Of a stretch of 64,000 nucleotides of DNA, positions 53,864-62,919 are shown piece by piece. The notes beneath the pieces are model-generated. The model searched no databases. It saw only the letters and a list, made by a program, of their open reading frames with translations, and was not told the DNA's origin. Location: assembly GCA_963702535.1 (NCBI GenBank), contig CAVPDG010000016.1, forward strand, positions 383,700 through 447,699, in the 5' to 3' direction. The position numbers and the translations under genes are program-made. How positions within the stretch are numbered: the first letter of the stretch is position 1; every line of letters starts with the position of its first letter. This stretch comes from CAVPDG01 sp963702535. Its GTDB lineage: Bacteria > Chloroflexota > Anaerolineae > Anaerolineales > UBA4823.

Positions 53864-54073
53864 TTAGAGAAAAGGCAGGTAGATCGCCTCGGTCACCAGC
53901 AGGGTGAACGAGCCCAGGATGCACACCATCATCAGCAAGATCAAGGCGATGATAAACCGCTGCCAGGGCTTCATCCCGAGGAAGGGCTTCGGTGCAGGGC
54001 GGTGCTCCACGAAAATGGGCGTCTCTTCTTCAAACGGATTGGCTTCTGCTTCCTGGCGTAAGTCGTCAAACAT
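53864..54073 (-). CDS. Small single-span membrane protein, 69 aa
   Basis: ATG 54073 with SD GAGGAGG. Acidic cytosolic N-terminus (FDDLRQEAEANPFEEETPIF) then FIIALILLMMVCILGSFTLL, a single span with a short external tail. Strong SD and convergent placement support a real gene. Function unknown; such proteins may act as small subunits of membrane complexes. Confidence 0.7.
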   Translation of the reverse strand: MFDDLRQEAEANPFEEETPIFVEHRPAPKPFLGMKPWQRFIIALILLMMVCILGSFTLLVTEAIYLPFL

Positions 54074-54138
54074 TCTCTACCTCCTCAGTGTGGTTCTTCC
54101 CACGGGATGAAAGATACCCCGAAAAACCAGCCCTGTCA

Positions 54139-54938
54139 TTATAATGCTTGCGCGGGCGGGCGCAGGCAAATCTCACCGAATTGAAAGCCCTGCACCTCTC
54201 CCGAGCGCAGCCGCAGCCGCAGCCCCCCATCTGGGTTGAGGCCCTGGATCTGCCCCTCCAGCGGCTCCTGTCCCTCAGCCAGCAATCGCACCCACTCGCC
54301 GCGGAAAGCCAGCCGCCGCTCCCATGCCTGGATGAACCCCGGGGCATCCAGGTGCTCGCGCCATCCAGCAGGTTTTTCAGCACCGCGTGCAGCAGCTCCC
54401 AGCGATCCACGCTGGCTCCCAGCTCCGTCTCCACGCAGGTCGCCGGGAAATCCAGCGCCTCCGCCGGGGGCACTGAAGCAGGTGCAACATTGATGCCGAT
54501 GCCCAGGATCAGCGCCATCAGCTCATCCCCCTTCCAGTGCGCCTCCGCCAGCACGCCCGCCAGCTTGCGCCGCGAAGCCACCACGTCGTTGGGCCACTTC
54601 ACCTGCGCCGGCGTCACCGCCGGCAGCGCGGCGTTGATCGTATCGCAAACCGCCAGCGCCCCCAGCGCCGTCACCTGCGCCACGCGTCCCGCCAGTGCTT
54701 CCTTATCCTGGCGCAGCACCAGCGTAAACGCCAGCGCCGAGCCCGCCGGCGTCAGCCAGCGGCGCTGCATCCGCCCGCGCCCCGCCGTCTGCTCATCGGC
54801 TACCACCAGCGAAAGGTCCCTCGCCCCCGCCTCCGCCCATCGCGCCGCCAGGTCGTTGGTCGAGCCGATCGTCGGGTAGTAGCGCACCGACCCCAGCGGC
54901 AGGTCGGAGAGTAATTTTTCAAGTGTAGTTTGGTCCAT
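54139..54938 (-). CDS. birA: Biotin-[acetyl-CoA-carboxylase] ligase, no HTH domain, one frameshift
   Basis: Group I biotin ligase. ATG 54938: SVRYYPTIGSTNDLAARWAE, the biotinyl-AMP loop DEQTAGRGRMQRRWL, KWPNDVVASRRKLAGVLAEA and LILGIGINV. A one-base change near 54365 shifts the frame; the correct C-terminus then reads FIQAWERRLAFRGEWVRLLA and GGLRLRLRSGEVQGFQFGEI, stop at 54139. No N-terminal winged helix, so it does not repress. Attaches biotin to BCCP. The C-terminal SH3-like domain is present only after the correction. Confidence 0.88.
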
Positions 54939-55020
54939 GGACAAATTGTACCTTTTTATGAGACCAAATTATAGAGTTAAATTAATCGGGCAACCCTTCA
55001 GAAAACCCTGCCATCCTCCG

Positions 55021-55079
55021 TAGGGGCGGGGCAGGAGTCAACTCCCCAGAAAGAATCGTATCTCTTTGCCCCGCCCCTA
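55021..55079. repeat. TAGGGGCGGGGCA inverted repeat
   Basis: TAGGGGCGGGGCA (55021-55033) and TGCCCCGCCCCTA (55067-55079), perfect 13-bp arms separated by 33 bases, just past the 3' end of the HEAT gene (minus strand). This resembles widespread GC-rich inter-genic palindromes; it may terminate that gene. Confidence 0.65.
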
Positions 55080-55100
55080 GGATGCATTCATCTTGCTCGC

Positions 55101-55982
55101 TTACCGGATGAGAACCACGATATTTGATGGTATAGATTGGATATCGCTCACTTTTTCTTCTTTCGATTTTTCTTGCGCGAGAGCTTCTCTTGCTTGCGCT
55201 TCGGCTTTTTCCTTCTTGGAGCTTTTTGGGGTGGGTTGCTGCCCGCTTTCCAGGCTCCTACTCTGCGAGTAGGGATAATTCAGTGAAGGCGAATAAGAGC
55301 GTGATGGGGTTATCCGCCCTGGCAGGATACCCAGTTCGACCTGGACATCCTCAAAATCACCCATGATAAATTCATCGACTTTGTCAGCTTGAAATGCCTG
55401 CTCGATCAACCCCAACCGTTCAATAGCCTTCAGGTTGACCAGGGCAAAGACGATAAACCCGTTTATGCTCTCATCATTTTCTTGATAGGATTCCAGAGCG
55501 CCGGCAAGCCCTGCCACACACTCGTCGCGGCTTTCCGGCAAGCGTCTGCCAATCACCTCGAGTGAATCCGCCGCCGTAGCCCGGGCGTAAGTTTTATTCC
55601 CCCGATCTGCCAGATAGCCTGCAAGCGGCTGGATAGCCGCCGGTCCAATCAACGCAAAAACATCGGCAAGCTCTTCACCCGCCCATTCGTCGTCGACATC
55701 GTCCACCTGCTGCAGGATGCCCAGCAGAGCTGGGATAGCTTCCTTAGCCTTTAACTGCCCCAGAGCACGCCAGGCATGGATCTGAGCGAAGCATTCGGGA
55801 TGGTCTTCCCCGTCCGGCTCGACCGCCGCCCAGCGCAGATCGACATCCTTCACCAGGCGGATCAGATCGGGGATGTTCTCCTCAGAGAGACCCAATTCGA
55901 GATAATCGGGCCACTCATTCTCTGTGGGCTCTCCGATGCGCAGCAGTCCTTGCACCGGTTCAGAATAGGATTCTATTGTCAT
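55101..55982 (-). CDS. HEAT-repeat protein of unknown function
   Basis: 293 aa. Helical pairs: ENIPDLIRLVKDVDLRW, AWRALGQLKAKEAIPALLGI, ELADVFALIGPAAIQPLAGY, TAADSLEVIGRRLPESRDEC, FIVFALVNLKAIERLGLIEQ. The Asp-rich acidic middle and Lys-rich tail (KSSKKEKAEAQAREALAQEK) match DUF1186-type PBS-lyase HEAT proteins. The last 20 residues after KSKEEK look unlike the family and may reflect a frame change near 55150. Protein-binding scaffold is the safest description. Confidence 0.7.
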   Translation of the reverse strand: MTIESYSEPVQGLLRIGEPTENEWPDYLELGLSEENIPDLIRLVKDVDLRWAAVEPDGEDHPECFAQIHAWRALGQLKAKEAIPALLGILQQVDDVDDEWAGEELADVFALIGPAAIQPLAGYLADRGNKTYARATAADSLEVIGRRLPESRDECVAGLAGALESYQENDESINGFIVFALVNLKAIERLGLIEQAFQADKVDEFIMGDFEDVQVELGILPGRITPSRSYSPSLNYPYSQSRSLESGQQPTPKSSKKEKAEAQAREALAQEKSKEEKVSDIQSIPSNIVVLIR

Positions 55983-56018
55983 GGTAATGAGGATTCTCCG
56001 CCTGGATTATATCCCTTC

Positions 56019-56590
56019 TACATATATTCGTACCATCTGGCTCTCGAATACATCAGCCCGAAATCCGCCACGTTGCTGTACTGCCCCCTGGGGACCCATC
56101 CGGGGACCCCTACCCTGGATACTTCGCCTTGCCCCAAGGGTGACCCGGTGTACATGAACTTCGTCGGCAGCGTCCCGCTGGCAAATCTTAACTCCCCCGA
56201 TGCCTTGTACCGGTTGTCGGTAGGCTACGCTCCGTTGCTGTCCGTCGTCACGCTGGTGGAGCCATAGACATGTCCTGAGCGAAGCGAGGGATGGTCGCTC
56301 AGGATGAAGTTCAGGGTGCTGGACCCGGTGCGCATCGCCACCCGCGCCCCACCTGCATTGTAGTATTTCTTCATTGTGCTCGTGCTGCCCGTCCACTCGA
56401 AATACGCCCCGATATGCACCGTGGTCACGCCGCCCACTAAGCTTTTTACCCGATTGCCATCGCCGTCGAAGACAAAGCTGGCGGTTCGCTGCCCTGGCAA
56501 CGGTACGGTTGCAGTGCTCGAGTTGCACTCCTGCAGAGCTCGACTCTCTGTGCCAGTACCGCAATTGTACATTATGTCGATGCCAGTCAA
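56019..56590 (-). pseudogene. RHS repeat-associated core remnant with two short in-frame inserts
   Basis: FVFDGDGNRVKSLVGGVTTV, IGAYFEWTGSTSTMKKYYNA and GGARVAMRTGSSTLNFILSD match the RHS core of Chloroflexota-type proteins. After DH a 9-residue insert (56264-56290) precedes GSTSVTTDSNG; a frame change near 56225 leads to RYKASGELRFASGTLPTKFM, YTG, a 20-residue insert (56084-56143), QYSNVADFGLMYSRARWYEY and a stop at 56019. The N-terminus and the usual end (DPALGRF...) are missing. Truncated at both ends, so non-functional. Confidence 0.75.
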
Positions 56591-56721
56591 TATGAAATTC
56601 TTAAGGTTCTACGTATTCTTGGAATGTTAAAAATTTAGATAGGAGGTGAGCGGACAAATTCACATCCTGAAAAGTGGACTTTTTAAGTTCCTGATTTGTG
56701 GACACCTTATGTTCCGCTTGA

Positions 56722-57580
56722 CACAAAGCCCAGAAAGAGCTGGGAGCATGCAGCCTGCAATCTCCGGACGATTGGGAAGCCACCATCCGGGAAAGTGGCA
56801 GCGGCTTGAAGCAAGGATACGTGGCGAATCTCGCCGAAACCTGTGACCCTGAGAACCCATTTCAGCTGATCACGAAGGTGCAGGTCGCGCCGAACAGTGT
56901 GGATGATACCAAGCTCTTGCTGCAGGCTTTACCTGACCTGGCTCAGCGCACCGATCTGGACACTCTCTATACCGATGGCGGTTACGGTGGTCCAGAGGTC
57001 GATCGAGCTTTGACGGATAAAGGCATTTCCCTGTTCCAGACGGGGATCCGTGAGCCAAAACTTTCGCAGGAACAGCTGAGTTTCTATGATTTCGACCTTC
57101 AACTGGATGAAACGGGGCAGCCGGTGCAGGTTACCTGCCCTCATGCCCAGACAACTCCGGTTGAGTTGGGTAGCTCAGAAGAAAGGTTATGTGGCCAGGT
57201 TTGCAGTCAGCATTTGTGAAGCCTGTCCATTCCACCGGGCTCAACAATGCCCTACCCGCTTCCGAAAGCGGAAACAGTTCTACGGTTTGTACTTCATGCC
57301 TAAAGACAAGCTGCGCTTCTTGCGCCGACAGCGTAGCCGGTTTTTCCAGGAAATGAAACAGAACCCACGGGCAGCACAGTGAAGCGACGGTGCGGGCGGT
57401 AAAGCATCCCTTTCCAAGGGGAAAAGTGCCGGTTCGAAGGCAGATTCCGAGTTTGCTACTTGATGATCGGGTCAGCAGCTGTCAACAATGTCCGCCAAAT
57501 CCATTGATATTTGAAGAAACAGGTTGGGGCGTTGTCAAGCATTCTTTTTTCTGCTATCTCTGGAAGTGTTTTTCGCTTTC
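56722..57580 (+). pseudogene. IS1182-like transposase remnant
   Basis: DDE-type fragments: KQGYVANLAETCDPENPFQL, ITKVQVAPNSVDDTKLLLQA and DTLYTDGGYGGPEVDRALTD; then, after frame changes near 57180 and 57380, CEACPFHRAQQCPTRFRKRK, TVRAVKHPFPRGKVPVR and CYLMIGSAAVNNVRQIH in yet another frame. The N-terminal third is absent and there are at least three frame changes, so no active enzyme can be made. No terminal inverted repeats could be identified. It adjoins the RHS remnant. Confidence 0.8.
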
Positions 57581-57714
57581 GTGATCGTTCTTATGCTCAT
57601 AAATCCTTGGTTTTTGCAGCATAGTTTTCTCTAAAGCAATTTCCATCAAACGAATAACCCCGCGCCGCCTCTTTTCACTAACTTGCTGACTCGCTGAATC
57701 TCCCCGGTTTGACC

Positions 57715-57739
57715 TGCCACAGGCGCATCGCCTGTGGCA
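57715..57739 (+). repeat. 11-bp hairpin
   Basis: TGCCACAGGCG, loop CAT, CGCCTGTGGCA, followed on the plus strand by CTCTTTCCCCC. It sits in the spacer between the transposase remnant and ada. The stretch 57581-57864 holds nothing else recognisable. Confidence 0.5.
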
Positions 57740-57864
57740 CTCTTTCCCCCATCTCCGCAAGAATCGGGTGTCTTTTCTCCTCCTCCGCTCGTAAAATACC
57801 AACAATCTGCAGTTAATATATCCAATTTACGCAGAACCCGGTAAAATGGAGGAGTTTTTACACC

Positions 57865-58752
57865 ATGGACACACTCACCGTCGATACCCGCCAGATGGCG
57901 GAAGATTACCAGCGCATCGAGCAGGCTATCCGCTACCTGGAGGCGCAGCATGCCAGCCAGCCCTCCCTGCGTGAGGTCGCCGAGAGCGTATCCCTCAGCG
58001 AGTACCACTTCCAGCGCCTCTTCACCCGCTGGGTAGGCATCAGCCCCAAGCGCTTCCTGCAGTACCTCACCAAGGAGCACGTCAAAGCCCTCCTGGCGCA
58101 GTCCAGCGACCTGCTGGCAGTCACCTACCAGGCGGGATTGTCCAGCCCGGGCAGGCTGCACGACCTGTTCGTCAACGCCGAGGCGGTCACGCCCGGCGAG
58201 TACAAGAACCGCGGCAAGGGGCTGGAGATCACCTACGGCATCCACCCCACGCCCTTCGGCGAGTGCCTCCTGGCGGTCACCGGGCGGGGCGTCAGCAACC
58301 TGATCTTCCTGGCGGATGGCTCCCCGCAGGGCGCCATCGCCGAGCTGCGCCGCCGCTGGGGCAACGCCAGCCTGCAAGAGGACGCTTCACGCACGCAAGC
58401 CGCCGCAGAGCAGGTCAACCAGGCTCTCCTGGGTGAGGCGGAGCTGCCGCTTGCCCTGCACCTGCGCGGCACCAACTTCCAGCTCAAGGTGTGGGAAGCG
58501 CTGCTGCGCATCCCCGAGGGGGCGCTGGTCTCCTATGACGAGCTGGCCGCCTGGATCGGCGAGCCGGGCGCAGCCCGCGCCGTGGGCAACGCCGTGGGGT
58601 GCAACCCCATCCCGCTGCTCATCCCCTGCCACCGCGTGGTGCGCAAGAGCGGCGATTTCGGCGGCTACCGCTGGGGGCTGCCGCGCAAGAAAGCCATCCT
58701 CGGCTGGGAGATGGCGCGCACGAGCCAGGTGGTGGAATGGACCAGCGCCTGA
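57865..58752 (+). CDS. ada: Ada-type AraC/O6-methylguanine-DNA methyltransferase
   Basis: 295 aa. AraC HTH at the N-terminus (LREVAESVSLSEYHFQRLFT, RWVGISPKRFLQYLTKEHVK), a linker, then the MGMT domain with FQLKVWEALLRIPEGALVSY, DELAAWIG and active-site Cys in LIPCHRVVRKSGDFGGYRWG. The zinc-binding phosphotriester-repair domain of E. coli Ada (with its four Cys) is missing; only the AraC and MGMT parts remain. It removes O6-alkyl groups to its own Cys. ATG 57865. Intact. Its last 16 bases overlap the next gene. Confidence 0.88.
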   Translation: MDTLTVDTRQMAEDYQRIEQAIRYLEAQHASQPSLREVAESVSLSEYHFQRLFTRWVGISPKRFLQYLTKEHVKALLAQSSDLLAVTYQAGLSSPGRLHDLFVNAEAVTPGEYKNRGKGLEITYGIHPTPFGECLLAVTGRGVSNLIFLADGSPQGAIAELRRRWGNASLQEDASRTQAAAEQVNQALLGEAELPLALHLRGTNFQLKVWEALLRIPEGALVSYDELAAWIGEPGAARAVGNAVGCNPIPLLIPCHRVVRKSGDFGGYRWGLPRKKAILGWEMARTSQVVEWTSA

Positions 58753-59684
58753 AGATCTGGGTCGCTTTGCTGGCGGTCTATATCGTCTGGGGCTCCACTT
58801 ACCTGGCGATCCGCTTTGCGGTGCAGACCATCCCCCCCTTCCTCATGGTAGCCACGCGCTTCCTGGTCGCCGGGGCGATCCTCTTCGCCTGGCGGCGCCT
58901 GCGCCACGACCCGTCCCCCACGCCGCGCCAGTGGCTTTCCGCAGCTATCGTCGGCGTCTTGCTCCTGGTGTTGGGCAACGGCAGCGTGGTGTGGGCTGAG
59001 CAGTACGTGCCCTCCGGCGTCACCGCCCTCATCGTCGGCACCGCCCCGCTCTTCATGGTGCTCATCGACGCCCTGCGCCCGGGCGGCGGATTGCCGGACG
59101 CGCGCACTACATCCGGCGTCCTGCTCGGCTTCGGCGGCATCGCCATCCTCATCAACCCGGCAAGCCTCTCCGCCAACCCCGACCGCTTCTTCGTTATCGG
59201 ATTGGCTGTGCTCTTCCTGGCGACCTTCTTCTGGGCGCTCGGCTCGCTCTACAGCCGCAAGGCGAAGCTGCCTTCATCGCCCTTGCTCGGCACCGGCATG
59301 GAGATGCTGGTCGGCGGCGTGGTCTTGCTGAGCATTGCTACCTTTACCGGGGAATGGCGCCAGCTCGACCTGGCGGCAATCTCGCTGCGCTCTTGGTTCG
59401 GGCTGGTGTACCTGATCATCTTCGGCGCCCTGGTCGGCTTCGTGGCTTACACCTGGCTGCTGCGCTCCGCTCCCACGCCGCTGGTCTCCACCTACGCCTA
59501 TGTCAACCCGCTGATCGCCATCTTCCTGGGAACCTGGCTGGGGCAGGAGAGCCTCACCCCGCGTATCCTGCTCGCTGCGCTGGTGATCGTTGCCGCTGTG
59601 ATCATCATCAACAGCAGCCACGCCCGGTCAGCCCGAAAAGCATCCCTGCCTGTACAAGCCCCGGTTGTCGACGAGGAAGGTTAG
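58737..59684 (+). CDS. EamA/DMT-family transporter
   Basis: 315 aa. Ten membrane segments in two EamA repeats: LLAVYIVWGSTYLAIRFAVQ, RFLVAGAILFAWRRLR, VVWAEQYVPSGVTALIVGTA, FLATFFWALGSLYSRKAKLP, AFGLVYLIIFGALVGF-like region (actual SWFGLVYLIIFGALVGFVAY), YAYVNPLIAIFLGTWLGQES. ATG 58737 with AGGTGG upstream overlaps the end of ada. The YedA/RhaT-like group exports amino acids or metabolites. Intact. Confidence 0.9.
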   Translation: MDQRLKIWVALLAVYIVWGSTYLAIRFAVQTIPPFLMVATRFLVAGAILFAWRRLRHDPSPTPRQWLSAAIVGVLLLVLGNGSVVWAEQYVPSGVTALIVGTAPLFMVLIDALRPGGGLPDARTTSGVLLGFGGIAILINPASLSANPDRFFVIGLAVLFLATFFWALGSLYSRKAKLPSSPLLGTGMEMLVGGVVLLSIATFTGEWRQLDLAAISLRSWFGLVYLIIFGALVGFVAYTWLLRSAPTPLVSTYAYVNPLIAIFLGTWLGQESLTPRILLAALVIVAAVIIINSSHARSARKASLPVQAPVVDEEG

Positions 59685-59740
59685 TCGCAGGGCGTAATTC
59701 CGGTCAAGCCATGCAAAAAAGCGGCAGCTAACTCACCGGC

Positions 59741-60754
59741 TCAGGGGCGACCCGCCTCGCCTGGCTTCCAGGTTGCGTGGATGCGCTGGATGCTGCCCGC
59801 TTCCCAGGCGCGCTGGAACGCCGCCGTCACGTCCGGGTCGAAGCTCGTCCGGGCGCAGCGCAGCACCTCCGCCAGCCCGTCTTCCAGGCTGCGAGCGCGG
59901 TGGTAGGGCAGGTCGCTGGTCATAGCGTCAAAACTATCCGCCACGGCGACGATGCGCGCCCCGGGCGGGATGCGGTGCTCATTCAGCCGGTCGGGGTAGC
60001 CGTTGCCGTCCCAGCGCTCGTGGTGGTGGCGGATCACCGGCACCGCCGGCAGCAGGAAGGGGATCTCTTTCACCATCTCAGCCCCGGTGATGGGGTGCTT
60101 TTTGATCAGCAGCCATTCCTGCGAGTTTAACGCCCCCGGCTTGAACAGCAAGCTCTCGCGGATGATGATCTTGCCGATATCGTGCAGGATGGCGCCCAGG
60201 CGCAGCTGCTCGAGCTGGCGCCCTTGCCAGCCGATCTGCTCGGCGATCGCCGTGGCGTAGCCGGTGACACGCTCCACGTGCCCGCGCGTCGCCGCATTGC
60301 GCTCGTCGATGGCGTTTGCCAGCATGGTCAGGCTGGTTTCGTAAGCCCGGCGGAGCTGCACCACCTGTAGTTGTTGGGAGCGTTCCAGGCGGGCGCGCAC
60401 CGTGGTCAGCAGCTCGTCGCGCGACAGGGGCTTCACCAGGTAATCTTCCACGCCCAGGGTCTTGCCAGCAATCACCTCCGCCTGCTCGCCGTGCGCGGTC
60501 AGAAAGATGAAGGGGATAGTCACCCAGTCTGGGCGGGCGCGCACGCGGTTGAAGAACGTGTACCCGTCCATGGCGGGCATGCTGATATCCGAGATGATCA
60601 TGTCCGGGCTGACCATCTTCATCGTATCCAGCGCCTCTTGCCCGTTGGCGGCAGTCAGCACGGTATAGCCGGCGCCGATCAAGATCTCACGCATACCTTC
60701 GCGCAAGGGGTGATTGTCTTCCACGACCAGTAGGGTGTCTGCTTGTTTTTCCAT
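59741..60754 (-). CDS. Response regulator with HD-GYP c-di-GMP phosphodiesterase domain
   Basis: 337 aa. Receiver (LLVVEDNHPLREGMREILIG, phospho-Asp in MIISDISMPAMDG, Lys in DYLVKPLSRDEL), then HD-GYP domain with GHVERVTGYATAIAEQIGW, HDIGKIII, HHHERWDGNGYPDRLN and DSFDAMTSDLPYH. HD and GYP residues are intact, so it should hydrolyse c-di-GMP. Same strand as the P1 peptidase upstream (60791) with 36 bases between them. No kinase is adjacent. Confidence 0.93.
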   Translation of the reverse strand: MEKQADTLLVVEDNHPLREGMREILIGAGYTVLTAANGQEALDTMKMVSPDMIISDISMPAMDGYTFFNRVRARPDWVTIPFIFLTAHGEQAEVIAGKTLGVEDYLVKPLSRDELLTTVRARLERSQQLQVVQLRRAYETSLTMLANAIDERNAATRGHVERVTGYATAIAEQIGWQGRQLEQLRLGAILHDIGKIIIRESLLFKPGALNSQEWLLIKKHPITGAEMVKEIPFLLPAVPVIRHHHERWDGNGYPDRLNEHRIPPGARIVAVADSFDAMTSDLPYHRARSLEDGLAEVLRCARTSFDPDVTAAFQRAWEAGSIQRIHATWKPGEAGRP

Positions 60755-60790
60755 GAAGCCTCGCTGCTATCCAGACCCGCTGCGCTACAG

Positions 60791-61801
60791 CTACTCGGAA
60801 CCCAGTTCCGCCAGCGATGGTATGCCTCCGGCTGAGGTAGCCGCACGCACGCCGCGCACAATCGCCTGGGCGAACACCTCCGCCGCGTAGGCTCCGATGA
60901 TGTTGACGTCTGCTCGCCGCCTGCCGGTCGAAAGGGCGAAGATGGTGTCGCCGTCCAGCATGGTGTGCGCCGGGCGGATGGCGCGCGCCACACCGTCCTG
61001 CGCCATCTGGGCGACCTTATTGGCGCCTTCCTTGCTCAGCGCGGCGTTGGTGGCGACCACACCGATGACCGTATTCTCGCGGCTGGCGAAGCCCATGGCA
61101 GTGCGCCCGATCAGGGTGCCCATCACCTGCAGGCTGTCTGCAAACAGCCCTGGAGCGCCCACTTGCAGCGGACCTTTTTGCAGCGAGCGCGCCCCGGCGA
61201 TGATCTTCCCGCTCGCCGGGTCGATCACATCGCCGAAGACGTTGACTGCCGCCATGGCGCCGACGAAGACGCCGCGCCCCAGGCGTACCGCGGCGCTGCC
61301 AATGCCGCCCTTAACCGCTTGCCCCATGCCCAGGATCTTGCCCACCGTGCAGCCTGTCCCCGCGCCCACGCTGCCCTCCGCCGGTGGATCTGTGCTGGCG
61401 TTCAGGCACGCCTGGTAGCCCATTTCCATCCCCGGTCGCACATCCGCCCGTCCGATGCCCAGGTCGAAGAGGATGGCTGCCGGGACGATGGGCACGCGCG
61501 CCACGCGCACGTTGAAGCCCACGCCGCGCTCCTCAAGGTAGCGCACCACGCCCCCGGCAGCGTCCAACCCAAAAGCCGAGCCGCCCGAGAGTAACACGGC
61601 GTGCACGTGCTCGACCAGATGCATGGGGTGCAGGGCGTCGGTCTCGCGCGTGCCGGGCGCCCCGCCGCGCTGGTCCACACCGCCCACCGCGCCGCCCTCG
61701 CACAAGACGACCGTACAGCCGGTGATGGCTTCGTTATCCTGGGCGTGCCCCACGCGGATGCCGGGCACGTCGCTGATGGTGTAGGTGTGATGGACAGGCA
61801 T
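60791..61801 (-). CDS. P1 family peptidase (DmpA/beta-aminopeptidase-like, S58)
   Basis: 336 aa. Ntn-fold self-processing enzyme. TISDVPGIRVGHAQDNEAIT and GCTVVLCEGGAVGGVDQRGG at the N-terminus, VLLSGGSAFGLDAAGGVVRY, a central VGAGTGCTVGKI, and the processing region VIGVVATNAALSKEGANKVA, where related enzymes have the catalytic Ser/Thr. It cleaves N-terminal residues (L-Ala, beta-residues) or arylamides. ATG 61801. Intact. Confidence 0.88.
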   Translation of the reverse strand: MPVHHTYTISDVPGIRVGHAQDNEAITGCTVVLCEGGAVGGVDQRGGAPGTRETDALHPMHLVEHVHAVLLSGGSAFGLDAAGGVVRYLEERGVGFNVRVARVPIVPAAILFDLGIGRADVRPGMEMGYQACLNASTDPPAEGSVGAGTGCTVGKILGMGQAVKGGIGSAAVRLGRGVFVGAMAAVNVFGDVIDPASGKIIAGARSLQKGPLQVGAPGLFADSLQVMGTLIGRTAMGFASRENTVIGVVATNAALSKEGANKVAQMAQDGVARAIRPAHTMLDGDTIFALSTGRRRADVNIIGAYAAEVFAQAIVRGVRAATSAGGIPSLAELGSE

Positions 61802-61891
61802 GGGAAAATACTCCTCCGCCTTGCGGCGGTCAGGGTGATGTCATTATAACCAGGAATGAAAAGCGGGCAGATTACGCTTTTGTTAACACCC

Positions 61892-62518
61892 TCAGCAGCG
61901 GATGCCGGATTGCTCCAGCTCCACCTTGAGTTGCAGCGGCGATTGGAAGTGGATCGTCCGGCAGCCCAGCTCTTGCGCCACGCGGATATTGGGCGCAGAA
62001 TTGTCGATCAGCAGGCACTCGCCGGCGGGATGCCCGATCTGCTGGAAAGTGAGCGCGAAGATGCGCGGGTCGGGCTTCACCATACCGACGCTGCCGGAGA
62101 GGATAATGTCGTCAAACCAGCTGAGGAACTCATAGCGAGGGCGGATCAGGAGGAACTTTTCCTCAGACCAGTTGCTCAGTGCGTAGAGTGGATACCCCGC
62201 CACGCGCAGCGCTTTCAGGATATCGACCGTTTCCCAGATCGGACCGCCGAGCGATTGCTCCCAATCGCGGTCGTAGAGGCGGATCAGCTCGCAGTACTGC
62301 GGGTAGCGAGCGCAGTGCTCCTCTACCGCTATCGAGAATGGTCGTCCTTGATCCTGGTACAGATTCCACTCCGCAAAACGGATTTCCGCTAAAAAGTCAT
62401 CGACGGCTTTCCGGTCGCCGTTGAAGTGTTTGAGGTATAGATAATGCGGATTCCAGTCGAACAGGACGCCGCCAAAGTCAAATAGGATCGCTGTGCGATC
62501 GGCAGGGATGGGTTCCAT
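61892..62518 (-). CDS. HAD-superfamily hydrolase (YihX-like)
   Basis: 208 aa from ATG 62518. Motif I FDFGGVLFDWN, motif II YALSNWSEEKF, motif III Lys and DPRIF, motif IV LLIDNSAPNIRVAQELG. The residue two after the nucleophile Asp is Gly, as in YihX-type phosphatases, rather than the usual acid. Likely dephosphorylates a small metabolite such as a sugar phosphate. A TTG 18 bases upstream is a less likely start. Intact. Confidence 0.87.
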   Translation of the reverse strand: MEPIPADRTAILFDFGGVLFDWNPHYLYLKHFNGDRKAVDDFLAEIRFAEWNLYQDQGRPFSIAVEEHCARYPQYCELIRLYDRDWEQSLGGPIWETVDILKALRVAGYPLYALSNWSEEKFLLIRPRYEFLSWFDDIILSGSVGMVKPDPRIFALTFQQIGHPAGECLLIDNSAPNIRVAQELGCRTIHFQSPLQLKVELEQSGIRC

Positions 62519-62617
62519 AGGAAATGTATTGCACAAATAATGTGGCTAATGCACATATTTTCACGCTAAATTTACGCTTGTCAATAGGGAAAATCGACAC
62601 GAATTGCCCGGCTGCAG

Positions 62618-62645
62618 TGGACAGGGAATTGATTTAATGTATAAT
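62618..62645 (+). promoter_or_regulatory. Sigma70-type promoter of tRNA-Lys
   Basis: TGGACA (62618-62623, 5 of 6 to consensus), 16-base spacer, TATAAT (62640-62645). The tRNA begins 78 bases downstream. Confidence 0.65.
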
Positions 62646-62722
62646 TACGGCGCTGAATGCTTGGCACGCGCGCCTGGAAGATCTGGCGCAGAGAAAAACC
62701 TAAAGATCGTTTGTGGAATTTT

Positions 62723-62795
62723 GGCCCCGTAGCTCAACTGGCAGAGCAAGCGCCTCTTAAGCGTTAGGTTCTGGGTTCGACCCCCAGCGGGGTCA
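62723..62795 (+). tRNA. tRNA-Lys (anticodon CTT)
   Basis: 73 bases folding as a complete cloverleaf: acceptor GGCCCCG/CGGGGTC (one G-U), D arm GCTC/GAGC, anticodon arm AGCGC-CTCTTAA-GCGTT with CTT, variable AGGTT, T arm CTGGG-TTCGACC-CCCAG, discriminator A. The 3' CCA is not encoded and must be added. Confidence 0.96.
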
Positions 62796-62919
62796 CTCTT
62801 TTATTTAACCCTAACCCCCCTCTTCAATTCTCTTGACAGACTGCCGGGAACGTGGTATCACTGGTATTAGTGGTATGACCACCGGACTGATCTGCACACA
62901 TCCTCCGCTAAGGAACCCC

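Noticed and set aside
56019..57580. Prophage or active mobile island
   Set aside because: Only a decayed transposase and an RHS piece are present; no integrase, att sites or structural phage genes.
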